64,000 nucleotides of DNA, taken from Lachnospiraceae bacterium (GTDB taxonomy: Bacteria; Bacillota; Clostridia; Lachnospirales; Lachnospiraceae). The stretch covers positions 81,999-145,998 of the forward strand of contig SVFC01000004.1 in the NCBI GenBank assembly GCA_015057035.1. The letters are read 5' to 3'. Every line of letters begins with the position of its first letter. Positions within the stretch are counted from its first letter, which is position 1. Position numbers and translations under genes: made by a program. Below are positions 25,257 to 34,735 of this stretch, piece after piece. The notes under the pieces were generated by a model. It saw only the letters and a program-made list of their open reading frames with translations. It ran no database searches and had not been told where the DNA came from.

Positions 25257-26185
25257 TAGAATTCTCCCATCATCTTGACTTCAGGTTCAAGTTCTACCTG
25301 AAATTCTTCGTATACCTTCTTCTTAACATCTTCTATCAGTGTCAGCACATCCTGTGCTGTTGCATTATCTGCATTAATCACGAAGCCACAATGTTTCTCA
25401 GAAACCTGCGCTCCGCCTACACGGTAACCTCTCAAGTCTGCATCCTGAATCAGTTTTCCTGCAAAATACCCCTCTGGACGCTTAAAGGTACTTCCAGCAC
25501 TTGGATACTCCAATGGCTGTTTCTCGATTCTGCGACCTTTATAGTCCTCCATGGCTGCACGAATCTGGGGTTCATCCCCTTTTACCAGTTCTAACACAGC
25601 GTCTAACACAATGTATTCCTTTTCTGGAATACAGCTATGACGATAGGATAAATCTAATTCGTCTCTAGTCAGTGTGAGAATCTCTCCATTTGGAGTTAAT
25701 ACGCGAGCAGACACCAGCACATCTTTGATTTCTCCTCCATAGGCACCTGCGTTCATTACTACTGCTCCACCTATGGTTCCAGGAATCCCTGCAGCGAATT
25801 CAAACCCTGTGAGACTGTTTCTTAAGGCTTCTGCTGCCACCTTGGACAACAGGGCTCCCGCACCCACGGATAGACGAACTTTTCCTTCCACGGTTTTGTC
25901 CACTGGAGAAACCTCTACAGCGTCCGCTCCCTTGCCGATGGATAACACAAGTCCTCGAATTCCCTTGTCTCCCACTAGAAGATTGCTGCCGTTTCCGATA
26001 ATGGTGACCGGGATGTTATGAGACTTTGCCAACGCCACGATTTCTGGTATTTGTTCAATAGCCGGAGAAACAAACATATCCGCATTGCCTCCAATGCGGA
26101 ATGTCGTGTGTTTCTTCATAGGTTCATCTAACAATATAGAATTCTTTGATATAATTTTCGCTAATTCATCATAGAATCTCTTCAA
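25256..26185 (-). CDS. murB: UDP-N-acetylenolpyruvoylglucosamine reductase
   Basis: 309 aa FAD enzyme that makes UDP-MurNAc for peptidoglycan, in the cytoplasm. The FAD-binding part shows HTTFRIGGNADMFV, IGNGSNLLVGDKGIRGLV and FAAGIPGTIGGAVVMNAGAYGG. The catalytic Ser is in YPSAGSTFKRP, and the proton-donor Glu region is at the C-terminus. Length fits type II MurB. The start is TTG 26183-26185 (MKRFYDELAK) with GAGGTGA upstream. It starts 10 nt after the M18 peptidase stop and overlaps rapZ by one base. Confidence 0.95.
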   Translation of the reverse strand: MKRFYDELAKIISKNSILLDEPMKKHTTFRIGGNADMFVSPAIEQIPEIVALAKSHNIPVTIIGNGSNLLVGDKGIRGLVLSIGKGADAVEVSPVDKTVEGKVRLSVGAGALLSKVAAEALRNSLTGFEFAAGIPGTIGGAVVMNAGAYGGEIKDVLVSARVLTPNGEILTLTRDELDLSYRHSCIPEKEYIVLDAVLELVKGDEPQIRAAMEDYKGRRIEKQPLEYPSAGSTFKRPEGYFAGKLIQDADLRGYRVGGAQVSEKHCGFVINADNATAQDVLTLIEDVKKKVYEEFQVELEPEVKMMGEF

Positions 26186-26195
26186 AATGTCACCT

Positions 26196-27596
26196 CTAAG
26201 CTTCTTTTAAGAATGCAACGTATCCTTTATAAGCTTCATATAAGTCTACCTTGCTGATGATTTCCCATGGTGCATGCATGTTAAGTACTGCAACACCACT
26301 GTCGATTACGTTCATGTCGTAATTTGCCAGGATATATGCGATTGTTCCGCCGCCACCCTGGTCTACTTTACCAAGTTCTGATGTCTGGAATGAAACTTCG
26401 TTCTTATCCATAATATTGCGAAGTTTTGCAACATATTCTGCGTTTGCATCGTTAGAACCGGATTTACCTCTAGAGCCTGTGTATTTGTTAAATACAAGGC
26501 CTTTTCCAAAATATGCACAGTTTTTCTTCTCCATAACAGATGGGAAGTTTGGATCAAATGCAGCAGATACGTCGGAAGACAGAACTTTGGAGTTCTTCAT
26601 AGCACGGCGAACTGCAAGTTCAGAATAGGTTCCTGCAAGGTTCATAACCTCTGCTACACAGTTTTCGAAGAACTTAGACTGCATACCAGATGCACCAACG
26701 CTTCCGATTTCTTCTTTATCAACCAAAAGACATACACTTGTGTATTCTGGTGTACCAATTTCTAACATTGCACGATAAGATGGATAAGCACATACTCTGT
26801 CGTCATGTCCATATCCCATAATCATACTACGGTCAAGACCATAATCTCTTGCTTCGCCTGCTGGTACTACTTCGATTTCTGCTGAAAGGAAATCGTCTTC
26901 TTCTACACCATAGGTTTCTTCTAAAATACGAAGGATATTGCCTTTTACTTTATCTTTTACTTTTTCTTCAGAATCTTCCTCCTCTGTCATTGGAATGCTT
27001 CCAATGAGAAGGTCAAGGCTTTCGCCCTCAATTACTTTCGCACCTTTTTTCTCAAGCTGTTCTGCAGAGAGATGAATTAATAAATCTGTGATACCTACTA
27101 CTGGGTCTCCTGGTTTGTCACCAATGTTTACTTCTACCGTTGAGCCATCTTTCTTGCAGATTACACCATGAAGTGCCAGAGGAAGTGTTACCCACTGGTA
27201 TTTTTTGATACCACCATAGTAGTGGGTATCTAACATAGCCATTTCTGTATCTTCAAATAATGGTACCTGTTTTAAATCGATACGTGGTGAGTCAATATGA
27301 GCACCTAAGATGTTCATACCTGCTTCTAAGTTCTTTTCACCTAAAATGAAAAGTGCAAGACCTTTGCCCATATTATTTGCAATAATTCTATCTCCTGCTT
27401 TTACAGTTTTCCCAGCTGCGATTAATTCATCTAAATCCTGGAATCCTGCAGCCTTTGCCTGAGCGTAAAGTTCTGTAGTACATTCACGTTCTGTTTTGCA
27501 GTCGCTGATAAATCTACGATAGTCTTCCGCAAAAGCGAACACTGCTTCTCTTTTTTCTCCTGCTGGGTATTTTTCCCATGCGTTTGTCTTAGCCAT
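26196..27596 (-). CDS. M18 family aminopeptidase
   Basis: 466 aa metallo-aminopeptidase. The metal-binding segments are GAHIDSPRIDLKQ, VDKEEIGSVGASG, YGHDDRVCAYPSY and VLNMHAPWEIISK. Members remove N-terminal acidic or neutral residues from peptides in the cytoplasm and form large homo-oligomers. ATG 27594-27596 (MAKTNAWEKYP) has GGAGA eight bases upstream; the ORF-track ATG five codons earlier lies inside that SD region. It sits between hprK and murB in the same direction. Gaps are short, so it belongs to the same transcript. Confidence 0.92.
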   Translation of the reverse strand: MAKTNAWEKYPAGEKREAVFAFAEDYRRFISDCKTERECTTELYAQAKAAGFQDLDELIAAGKTVKAGDRIIANNMGKGLALFILGEKNLEAGMNILGAHIDSPRIDLKQVPLFEDTEMAMLDTHYYGGIKKYQWVTLPLALHGVICKKDGSTVEVNIGDKPGDPVVGITDLLIHLSAEQLEKKGAKVIEGESLDLLIGSIPMTEEEDSEEKVKDKVKGNILRILEETYGVEEDDFLSAEIEVVPAGEARDYGLDRSMIMGYGHDDRVCAYPSYRAMLEIGTPEYTSVCLLVDKEEIGSVGASGMQSKFFENCVAEVMNLAGTYSELAVRRAMKNSKVLSSDVSAAFDPNFPSVMEKKNCAYFGKGLVFNKYTGSRGKSGSNDANAEYVAKLRNIMDKNEVSFQTSELGKVDQGGGGTIAYILANYDMNVIDSGVAVLNMHAPWEIISKVDLYEAYKGYVAFLKEA

Positions 27597-27630
27597 TTTT
27601 GTTATCTCCATTCTGTTTTATTTGGACGAA

Positions 27631-28581
27631 TTATTCCTCGTCCTCTTCGTTACGATTTTTTACAATATTGGCCTGTACACGGCGGTACAGTTCCTGTGCT
27701 GCATTATAGCCCATCTTCTTCTGACGATGGTTCACTGCTGCAGACTCTAAGATTACGGCCAGGTTACGACCTGGACGAATTGGAAGGGAATGACATACTA
27801 CCTTATTGCCAAGGTACTCAATATATTCCTCTTCAAGACCCATACGGTCGTATTCCGCTTCTTTCTTCCAGTCAGACAACTTGATTACCAGGTCAATCTG
27901 CTGTTTTTCCTTAACACATTCTACACCATACAGTGTCTTAATATCTACTATTCCGATACCACGGATTTCGATAAAATGTCTGGTAATTTCTGGCGCAGTT
28001 CCGATTAAGGTATGTTCATTAATCTTGCTGATTTCTACTACGTCATCGGATACCAGACGGTGTCCACGGCGAATCAATTCCAGAGCCGCCTCACTCTTAC
28101 CGATTCCACTCTCGCCGGTGATTAACACACCTTCGCCATAGATATCAACTAATACACCATGAATCGTAATACAAGGAGCCAGTTGCTCACCTAATTCATA
28201 AATCAGCTCCGCAGTAAATTCTGAGGTAGAACGGTTTGTTCCAAGAACTGGAATACCACGTTCCTCTGCCATCTTGATGAAACTGTCATGTGGCACTAAA
28301 CTACGGCTGTAAATAATACAAGGAATATCATAAGTTAAAAGTTCTTGGAATCGCGCCAGCTTGATTTCTTCCTCTAACTGCTGTGTATAAAAATATTCTA
28401 CATTTCCTACCACCTGAACTCGAGAGCTTTCAAAGTGGTCAAAAAATCCTGCCAACTGTAAAGCTGGACGATTAATATCTGCAGATTGTATTTTACGTTT
28501 TTTCAAATCGATGTTATCTGTAAACACCTTCAAGTCCATAAGTTCTACAATTTTGGAAACACTTACTCCGCCTTTGTTCAT
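27631..28581 (-). CDS. hprK: HPr kinase/phosphorylase
   Basis: 316 aa. It phosphorylates and dephosphorylates Ser46 of HPr and Crh, the switch for CcpA-dependent catabolite repression. The C-terminal catalytic domain has P-loop GESGIGKSEAALELI, then RRGHRLVSDDVVEI and the signature HFIEIRGIGIVDI. The N-terminal domain (GVSVSKIVELMDLKVFTDN) is normal. ATG 28579-28581 has GGAGG five bases upstream, better than the ORF-track start four codons earlier. Its likely substrates in this window are the Crh-like protein at 23.3 kb and the HPr paralog at 43.3 kb, both with KSIMGIM. Confidence 0.95.
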   Translation of the reverse strand: MNKGGVSVSKIVELMDLKVFTDNIDLKKRKIQSADINRPALQLAGFFDHFESSRVQVVGNVEYFYTQQLEEEIKLARFQELLTYDIPCIIYSRSLVPHDSFIKMAEERGIPVLGTNRSTSEFTAELIYELGEQLAPCITIHGVLVDIYGEGVLITGESGIGKSEAALELIRRGHRLVSDDVVEISKINEHTLIGTAPEITRHFIEIRGIGIVDIKTLYGVECVKEKQQIDLVIKLSDWKKEAEYDRMGLEEEYIEYLGNKVVCHSLPIRPGRNLAVILESAAVNHRQKKMGYNAAQELYRRVQANIVKNRNEEDEE

Positions 28582-28679
28582 GCTAACCTCCATTTTCTGC
28601 CCTATGCGATCTGCATATCCGCTCCCTTGATTTTATCATACTCGAGGGCTTAGTTCAATTCCCTAACCCACCGAAAAAT

Positions 28680-30551
28680 CTAGAATTCAGTCGCATTTTT
28701 AAAAAACTGATAAACCGCCTCTGCCACCGTCTGATTCATACCATCCACTTGCATCAGTTCTTCTACTGATGCATTTCTGATATTCTCTAGGGATTGAAAC
28801 TTACGCATCAGCGCTTTACGACGAGCTGGACCAATGCCTGGAATATCATCTAAGACAGATTTCACCTGAGCCTTGCTTCTAAGACTTCTATGATATTCAA
28901 TTGCAAATCTATGAGCTTCATCCTGAATTCTCGTAATTAATTTAAAGGCCTCACTATGACGGTCGATAGGAATCTCAATGTTGTTATAATACAAACCTCT
29001 GGTGCGGTGATTGTCATCTTTTACCATGCCACACACTGGAATATCTAATCCCAGTTCCTCCAATACCTGAAGACAGATATTCACCTGTCCACGACCACCG
29101 TCCATCATAATAATATCAGGAAAACGGTTGAAACTTCCGTACTCTTCGGAGAGTTCTCTCTCTTTCATCTGCTCTCGCTCTTCCATACCATGAAGAAAAC
29201 GTCTTGTCAGAACCTCATGCATAGAAGCATAATCATCCGGCCCTGTAATCGTACGCAGTTTGAATTTGCGATAGTCACTACGCTTTGGTTTCCCCTTTTC
29301 GTAAACTACCATTGATCCAACAGTTTCAAAGCCATTAGTATTGGAGATGTCAAAGGCTTCCATTCGATTTAAGCCTTTCATTCCAAGAAGCTCTTCGATT
29401 TCTTTTACAGCACCGATGGTACGGCCTTCTTCTCGTTTTATTTTTTCCTTATCCTGATTTAAAATCATTTCCGCATTGCGGGCCGCCAGGTCTACCAGTT
29501 TGTTCTTCATACCTTTCTGTGGAGTATGAAGTGTCACCTTGGTACCACGCTTATTTCCAAGCCAGGCTTCTAAAACTGACGCTTCTTCAATAACTTCCTG
29601 TACAATGATTTCCCTTGGGATAAACGGTGTTCCAGAATAAAACTGTTTCATAAAGGTTGCCAGAATATCGTTTCTGGTTTCGTCCGTTCCCACTCGAACA
29701 TGGAAATGATCTCGTCCAATAATCTTGCCTCCACGCACAAAAAACACCTGCACCACTGCATCCACATCATCTGCCGCAAGGGCAATAATGTCTTTATCCT
29801 CGCCGTCGGTGTTGGTAATCTTCTGTTTCTGGGCAATCTGTTTTACACTGTTTAACAGTTCTCTGTATTCAATGGCTTTCTCAAACTCCATCTCCATAGA
29901 AGCGTTGTTCATTTTGTCTTCTAAATCTCTCAAAACAGGTCCATAATTGCCACCAAGGAACTCTAGTACCCCATTAATTTTTTCTGCATATTCTTCTTTG
30001 CTAATATAGCCCTGACATGGAGCCTCACACTGATGAATATGATAATTCAGGCATGGTCTGTCCATACCAATATCTCTTGGCAAATTGCGGTTACAGGTGC
30101 GCAGTCTGTAGATTTTGTTAATCAAATCAATGGTGTCTTTTACTGCACCTGCACTGGTATACGGGCCAAAATAACGGGACTTATCCTTTTTCATCTGACG
30201 GGCAAAGAGCACCCTGGGGTAAGTCTCTCCCACTGTCACTCGAATGTATGGATAACTCTTGTCGTCTCGGAGCATGGTATTGTATTTTGGACAATGCTCT
30301 TTGATCAGATTACATTCTAATACCAGGGCTTCTAATTCAGAGTCTGTGATAATGTACTCAAAACGGGCAATATGCTCCACCATCTGTTTTTTCTTAATGC
30401 CCTCATTGTGACTTGGCTGAAAGTATTGACGCACACGTTTGCGAAGACTGACTGCCTTGCCCACGTAGATAATGGCATCTGATTTGTCATGCATAATATA
30501 AACTCCCGGTAAATCCGGGAGTTTTTTTAATTCATCCTGTAAATCAAACAT
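28680..30551 (-). CDS. uvrC: Excinuclease ABC subunit C
   Basis: 623 aa nuclease of nucleotide excision repair that incises both sides of a lesion with UvrAB. The GIY-YIG domain is at the N-terminus ([20 protein letters not shown]). A Cys cluster ([23 protein letters not shown]) may hold an Fe-S cluster. The UVR motif is [13 protein letters not shown], and the RNase H-like UvrC domain has FDISNTNG and IMMDGGRGQ. Paired HhH motifs end the protein. I chose ATG 30549-30551 with AGAGG upstream; the ORF-track start is a TTG six codons earlier. It follows ftsH by 24 nt. Confidence 0.95.
   Translation of the reverse strand: MFDLQDELKKLPDLPGVYIMHDKSDAIIYVGKAVSLRKRVRQYFQPSHNEGIKKKQMVEHIARFEYIITDSELEALVLECNLIKEHCPKYNTMLRDDKSYPYIRVTVGETYPRVLFARQMKKDKSRYFGPYTSAGAVKDTIDLINKIYRLRTCNRNLPRDIGMDRPCLNYHIHQCEAPCQGYISKEEYAEKINGVLEFLGGNYGPVLRDLEDKMNNASMEMEFEKAIEYRELLNSVKQIAQKQKITNTDGEDKDIIALAADDVDAVVQVFFVRGGKIIGRDHFHVRVGTDETRNDILATFMKQFYSGTPFIPREIIVQEVIEEASVLEAWLGNKRGTKVTLHTPQKGMKNKLVDLAARNAEMILNQDKEKIKREEGRTIGAVKEIEELLGMKGLNRMEAFDISNTNGFETVGSMVVYEKGKPKRSDYRKFKLRTITGPDDYASMHEVLTRRFLHGMEEREQMKERELSEEYGSFNRFPDIIMMDGGRGQVNICLQVLEELGLDIPVCGMVKDDNHRTRGLYYNNIEIPIDRHSEAFKLITRIQDEAHRFAIEYHRSLRSKAQVKSVLDDIPGIGPARRKALMRKFQSLENIRNASVEELMQVDGMNQTVAEAVYQFFKNATEF
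30501..30528 (+). other. Terminator-like palindrome antisense within uvrC
   Basis: On the plus strand aactcccgg-taaat-ccgggagtt is followed by TTTTTT, a textbook intrinsic terminator. It overlaps codons for the conserved KLPDLPGVY of uvrC, so it may be a coding coincidence or a stop for antisense RNA. Confidence 0.4.
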
Positions 30552-30575
30552 ATGAATCCTCTTATTCAACTAAGG

Positions 30576-32657
30576 TTAGTCTTCTTCGAAGTAATCTTCG
30601 TCCTGAACCTCTAATTCTGTACCAGATACTGTCGATGCTTCGTTCTCTTCTGGAACTACAACACCTTCATCCACAAACAAGTTGTCGTTATCTTTTTCTT
30701 CTTCTGGTTCAGGAAGTCCCTTCATCTCGCGGAACATCTTCATGAATTCTTTACCTGTAATGGTTTCTTTCTCAAATAAGTATTCAGAGATGCGGTCTAA
30801 GATGTCTTTGTTTTCTTCTAAGAGACGATAAGCTTCGTTATAGCAACCACTAATCAATGCAAGAACTTCTTCGTCAATATGACTAGCTGTGTCTTCCCCA
30901 CAGATAAGTCCTGCGCCGCCGCCAAGATACTGATGCTCCACTGTTGCAAGACACATCATACCGAATCGGTCTGACATACCATACATGGTAATCATAGCAC
31001 GAGCAATCTTGGTTGCATTTTCTATATCATTTGCAGCACCACTTGTAGCTGAATTGAACTGTACCATTTCTGCAGCACGACCAGCCATATATGTGGTGAT
31101 TTTTGAGATAAGTTCTTCCTTGGTTTCTAAGTACTTCTCTTCTTCTGGCGTCTGAAGTGTATATCCAAGTGCACCCATAGTACGTGGCACAATAGTAATC
31201 TTCTGAACTGGTTCTGTTTCCTTCTGGAGAGCAGACACAAGAGCGTGACCAACTTCGTGGTAAGCAACAATCTTGCGTTCCTTTTCACTCATAACACGGT
31301 CTTTCTTCTCTTTACCGCCTACTGCTACCAATTCAAAGGCTTCAAAAAGGTCTGCCTGATTTACGAATTTTCTGCCAGCTTTTACAGCGAGAATTGCTGC
31401 TTCGTTAATCATATTGGCCAAGTCAGAACCTACCAGTCCTGCCGTTGCCAATGCCAACGCATCTAAGTCTACGGATTCATCCATTGGCACATTCTTGGAA
31501 TGTACCTTTAATGTTTCAAGACGTCCCTTTAAGTCTGGTTTGTCTACAATAATTCTTCTGTCGAAACGACCTGGACGCAGAAGTGCCTTATCCAGTACTT
31601 CTGGTCGGTTGGTTGCTGCAAGAATCAGTAAACCTTTGGATGTGTCAAAACCATCCATCTCGGCCAACAACTGGTTCAATGTCTGTTCACGTTCATCGTT
31701 GCCACCGCCATAACGACTGTCACGGCTCTTACCAATAGCATCAATCTCATCAATGAAAATGATACAAGGTGCCATCTTCTGTGCTTCCTTGAATAAGTCT
31801 CTTACACGGGACGCACCAACACCTACGAACATTTCTACGAAGTCAGAACCTGCTAATGAGAAGAATGGTACATCTGCCTCACCAGCAACTGCTTTTGCAA
31901 GAAGGGTTTTACCTGTTCCTGGAGGTCCTACAAGGAGAGCTCCCTTAGGAAGTTTTGCACCCATTTCTCTATACTTCTCAGGATTGTGCAAGAAATCTAC
32001 TACTTCCTGTAAGGATTCCTTGGCTTCATCCTGCCCTGCTACATCTTTAAAGGTAACTCCAGTCGTTTTTTCTACATATACCTTGGCAGTTGTTTTGCCA
32101 ACGCCCATAGCGCCGCCACCCATACGTTTCATCAGGAATCCTAACAGAATCCACATCAGTACTAATGGGAGCACAAAACTTACAAGAATATTCAACAACC
32201 ATGCAGAAGTATCATCCGGAACTGCTGCGGATACATCAATCGGTTTTCCTTCTTTCGTTGTCATAGTCTTCAGTTTTTCAATTAACTCTGGATCTTCAAT
32301 ATACCCGGTGTAATATGTTACCTCATTCTTGGCGGTGTCAGTCACTAATTTGTAGTCAATTTCATATGAATCGTATACATATACTACACTAGCAACATTA
32401 CCGGCTTCTAACTGAGTCAGGAACTCCGTATACGTAGTCTCCTTTGAACTCATGTTGTTGAAATAGTTATTAAAGAACGACATTACAAGAAGGGCGAACA
32501 ACGTAAACAACGCAAAAACTAAAATTGTCTGCCCTGTGCCTTTCTTGCCTGGTCCATTGCCATTGCCATTATTATTGTTATTATTTCCATTTCCATTCCC
32601 GTTGCCGTTGTTTTCTGGCCCGTGTTCTGGATTATTATAATCGTTAAGGTTACTCAT
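30576..32657 (-). CDS. ftsH: ATP-dependent zinc metalloprotease FtsH
   Basis: 693 aa membrane-bound AAA protease for protein quality control. The first 35 or so residues are Asn/Gly-rich with no other pattern. TM1 ([18 protein letters not shown]) and TM2 ([22 protein letters not shown]) bracket the external domain. The AAA module has Walker A GPPGTGKT, the pore loop near FVEMFVG, Walker [12 protein letters not shown] and the SRH with [18 protein letters not shown]. The protease zinc site is HEVGH, a mild change from the usual HEAGH, with an Asp-containing third-ligand region. The acidic C-terminus is normal. It heads the uvrC-hprK-murB series. Confidence 0.96.
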   Translation of the reverse strand: MSNLNDYNNPEHGPENNGNGNGNGNNNNNNGNGNGPGKKGTGQTILVFALFTLFALLVMSFFNNYFNNMSSKETTYTEFLTQLEAGNVASVVYVYDSYEIDYKLVTDTAKNEVTYYTGYIEDPELIEKLKTMTTKEGKPIDVSAAVPDDTSAWLLNILVSFVLPLVLMWILLGFLMKRMGGGAMGVGKTTAKVYVEKTTGVTFKDVAGQDEAKESLQEVVDFLHNPEKYREMGAKLPKGALLVGPPGTGKTLLAKAVAGEADVPFFSLAGSDFVEMFVGVGASRVRDLFKEAQKMAPCIIFIDEIDAIGKSRDSRYGGGNDEREQTLNQLLAEMDGFDTSKGLLILAATNRPEVLDKALLRPGRFDRRIIVDKPDLKGRLETLKVHSKNVPMDESVDLDALALATAGLVGSDLANMINEAAILAVKAGRKFVNQADLFEAFELVAVGGKEKKDRVMSEKERKIVAYHEVGHALVSALQKETEPVQKITIVPRTMGALGYTLQTPEEEKYLETKEELISKITTYMAGRAAEMVQFNSATSGAANDIENATKIARAMITMYGMSDRFGMMCLATVEHQYLGGGAGLICGEDTASHIDEEVLALISGCYNEAYRLLEENKDILDRISEYLFEKETITGKEFMKMFREMKGLPEPEEEKDNDNLFVDEGVVVPEENEASTVSGTELEVQDEDYFEED

Positions 32658-32694
32658 ATTTCCTCCATTTTTTCCTAATCATACAATTCCCTAT

Positions 32695-32723
32695 TATATC
32701 TGCAAAACCCCGTAAAATCAACA
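32695..32723 (-). promoter_or_regulatory. Promoter of ftsH
   Basis: The minus strand reads TTGATT, 17 bases, TATAAT. It lies about 40 nt before the ftsH start, which has GGAGG. Confidence 0.7.
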
Positions 32724-32759
32724 TTTAAGAAATGTTTTTATAATCTTTTAAGGCTTTTT

Positions 32760-32936
32760 TTACATCTGATGGCGAACCACCTGATATTCGTCCCCGGATT
32801 TGTAGTATGGGCAGTTTTTATAGTCGCTCTGAATGAAGCGAGCCATATCGTCTTCATCCATATTGATAGAGCAGTAATAGCAATCATCTTCTTCGTCGTA
32901 TTCGTTGTATGCACAAAAATCACAATTTGTCTGCAT
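32760..32936 (-). CDS. Small Cys-rich protein, DUF6472-like
   Basis: 58 aa, acidic. It has CDFCAYNEYDEEDDCYYC with four Cys, then a fifth in KNCPYYKSGDEYQVVRHQM. The pattern suggests a metal-binding knuckle. I recognise it as the DUF6472 type common in Lachnospiraceae, from memory; no function is known. ATG 32934-32936 has AGGAGG in a good position, while the ORF-track start is seven codons upstream of it. It lies between the DUF4250 gene and ftsH, all in the same direction. Confidence 0.8.
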   Translation of the reverse strand: MQTNCDFCAYNEYDEEDDCYYCSINMDEDDMARFIQSDYKNCPYYKSGDEYQVVRHQM

Positions 32937-32976
32937 ATTTCTTCCTCCTAATACCATTCCTGAAGTAGGAATCGGT

Positions 32977-33153
32977 TTATTTGAACTGGTTTAATTCTTC
33001 GTTGTATTCATAGTTTATTGTTTTCAGCATATCCTGTATTTCCGAAGGAGAAACACCATAATCATCCGCCAGTGCTTCTAAACTGGAAAAACGGTCACGT
33101 AGCTGTGTATTTACTACGCTAAGTAACATTACTGGGTCTTTTGGTAAGCTCAT
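32977..33153 (-). CDS. DUF4250 domain-containing protein
   Basis: 58 aa. MSLPKDPVMLLSVVNTQLRDRFSSLEALADDYGVSPSEIQDML matches the DUF4250 pattern I know from many Clostridia: LPKDPVMLLSVVNT, then a short helical part. Function unknown; small and soluble. ATG 33151-33153 has AGAGG upstream, six codons inside the ORF-track start. It is 40 nt before the Cys-rich small gene and could be co-transcribed with it. Confidence 0.83.
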   Translation of the reverse strand: MSLPKDPVMLLSVVNTQLRDRFSSLEALADDYGVSPSEIQDMLKTINYEYNEELNQFK

Positions 33154-33250
33154 TTTATATCCTCTTTTCATTATATCTTAGATAATCGATTTATTTTACC
33201 ACAAAGCGCACCTTTTGGCAAAGTTGTTATTGCTCCATAATAAACTAGAG

Positions 33251-33259
33251 TGGTATAAT
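33251..33259 (+). promoter_or_regulatory. Extended -10 promoter of the glp-type operon
   Basis: TGGTATAAT lies 31 nt before the start codon, and AGGAGT-type SD sequence follows. No clear -35 is seen. Confidence 0.6.
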
Positions 33260-33289
33260 TTCAGTAATAAAATTGGGAGGAGTACAGTT

Positions 33290-34723
33290 ATGTATGATGT
33301 AGCAATTATCGGTGCTGGCGTCATCGGCAGCGCTGTTGCCCGTGAATTGTCCAAGTACAATGTGAATGCCTGCGTAATTGAACGTGAAGAAGATGTTTGC
33401 TGTGGTACCTCCAAAGCAAACAGTGCTATTATTCATGCAGGTTTCGACGCTAAGCCTGGAACCCTTAAAGCAAAATTAAATGTTCGCGGCAATGAAATGA
33501 TGGACCAGTTATCAAAGGATTTGGATATTCCATTCAAACGCAATGGTTCTCTTGTTGTTCGTACGAAGGACCAGGACCCAGCAGGTCTTGTAGAATTATT
33601 AGAAAAAGCAAAGGCGAATGGTGTTCCGCGAGTTCGCATTTTAAATCGCGAAGAGTTAATCGCCATGGAACCAAACTTAAGCGATGATGTTGTAGAAGCA
33701 CTTCATGCTCCAACAGGTGCAATTGTATGTCCATTCCATATGACAATAGCTTTTGCAGAAAACGCTTATGAAAATGGCGTAGAATTTTTCTTGAACACCA
33801 AGGTGGAGAATATCGAAAAAATTCAGGATGGATATAAGATTTCTACCAACAAACAGGTAATTGAAGCAAAAGTTGTAGTAAATGCGGCCGGAGTTTATTC
33901 AGACGTATTCAACAATATGGTAAGCTCCCGCAAATTACAGGTAATCGCCCGCAAAGGGGAATATATGCTGTTAGATAAAGCCGCAGGTTGCCATGTGAAC
34001 CAGACGATTTTCCAGCTACCTAGCAAAATGGGTAAAGGCGTTCTGGTTTCCCCAACCGTACACGGCAATTTAATCGTTGGTCCTACAGCTTGTGATATCG
34101 ATGACAAAGAAGGTACCAATACCACCCAGAAATATCTGGATTCCATTGGTCCTGCTGCAGCACTTTCCGTTAAGAATGTACCGCTTCGTCAGGTAATTAC
34201 CAGTTTCGCTGGTCTTCGTGCTCACGAAGTAGATGGCGATTTTGTAATCGGTGAAGCAGAAGGTGCAGAAGGCTTTTTCAATGCTGCTGGCGTAGAATCT
34301 CCTGGCCTTTCTTCCGCTCCTGCTATCGGCGAATTACTGGCCGGACAGATTGCAGAAAAGCTTTCTCTCAGCAAAAAAGATAACTTCAAGGCAACTCGTA
34401 AAGGAATCTTGAATCCTGAGAAACTCACTATGGAAGAACGCAATGCTTTGATTAAAGAACAACCAGCTTACGGCAATATCATCTGCCGTTGTGAAATGAT
34501 TTCCGAAGGTGAAATCTTAGATGCGATTCATCGTCCACTAGGAGCTCGCTCTCTGGATGGCGTGAAACGTCGTACCCGTGCCGGTATGGGACGTTGTCAG
34601 TCTGGTTTCTGTTCTCCAAGAACCATGGAAATCCTAGCTCGCGAAGTTCCTATGGCTATGTCAGACATCTCCAAGAGTGGCGGTAAATCTACCTACATTG
34701 TTGGTACGAACAAGAATATTTAA
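33290..34723 (+). CDS. FAD-dependent glycerol-3-phosphate dehydrogenase-like oxidoreductase (GlpA type)
   Basis: 477 aa. The FAD Rossmann motif is VAIIGAGVIGSAVARELS at the N-terminus and GTSKANSAIIHAGFDA follows, typical of the DAO fold in GlpA/LhgO. The C-terminus holds a BFD-like [2Fe-2S] domain with NIICRCEMISEGEILDA and GMGRCQSGFCSPR. In anaerobic GlpABC this subunit oxidises glycerol 3-phosphate to DHAP. The next two genes, a second flavoprotein and DUF1667, complete a frequent three-gene set. ATG 33290 has GGGAGG upstream; the ORF-track start is 25 codons too early. No glpC or glpK is present. Confidence 0.9.
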   Translation: MYDVAIIGAGVIGSAVARELSKYNVNACVIEREEDVCCGTSKANSAIIHAGFDAKPGTLKAKLNVRGNEMMDQLSKDLDIPFKRNGSLVVRTKDQDPAGLVELLEKAKANGVPRVRILNREELIAMEPNLSDDVVEALHAPTGAIVCPFHMTIAFAENAYENGVEFFLNTKVENIEKIQDGYKISTNKQVIEAKVVVNAAGVYSDVFNNMVSSRKLQVIARKGEYMLLDKAAGCHVNQTIFQLPSKMGKGVLVSPTVHGNLIVGPTACDIDDKEGTNTTQKYLDSIGPAAALSVKNVPLRQVITSFAGLRAHEVDGDFVIGEAEGAEGFFNAAGVESPGLSSAPAIGELLAGQIAEKLSLSKKDNFKATRKGILNPEKLTMEERNALIKEQPAYGNIICRCEMISEGEILDAIHRPLGARSLDGVKRRTRAGMGRCQSGFCSPRTMEILAREVPMAMSDISKSGGKSTYIVGTNKNI

Positions 34724-34735
34724 GGAGGACGCATC

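Noticed and set aside
31753-32313. 186-aa plus-strand ORF
   Set aside because: Antisense to ftsH with its conserved AAA motifs on the other strand.
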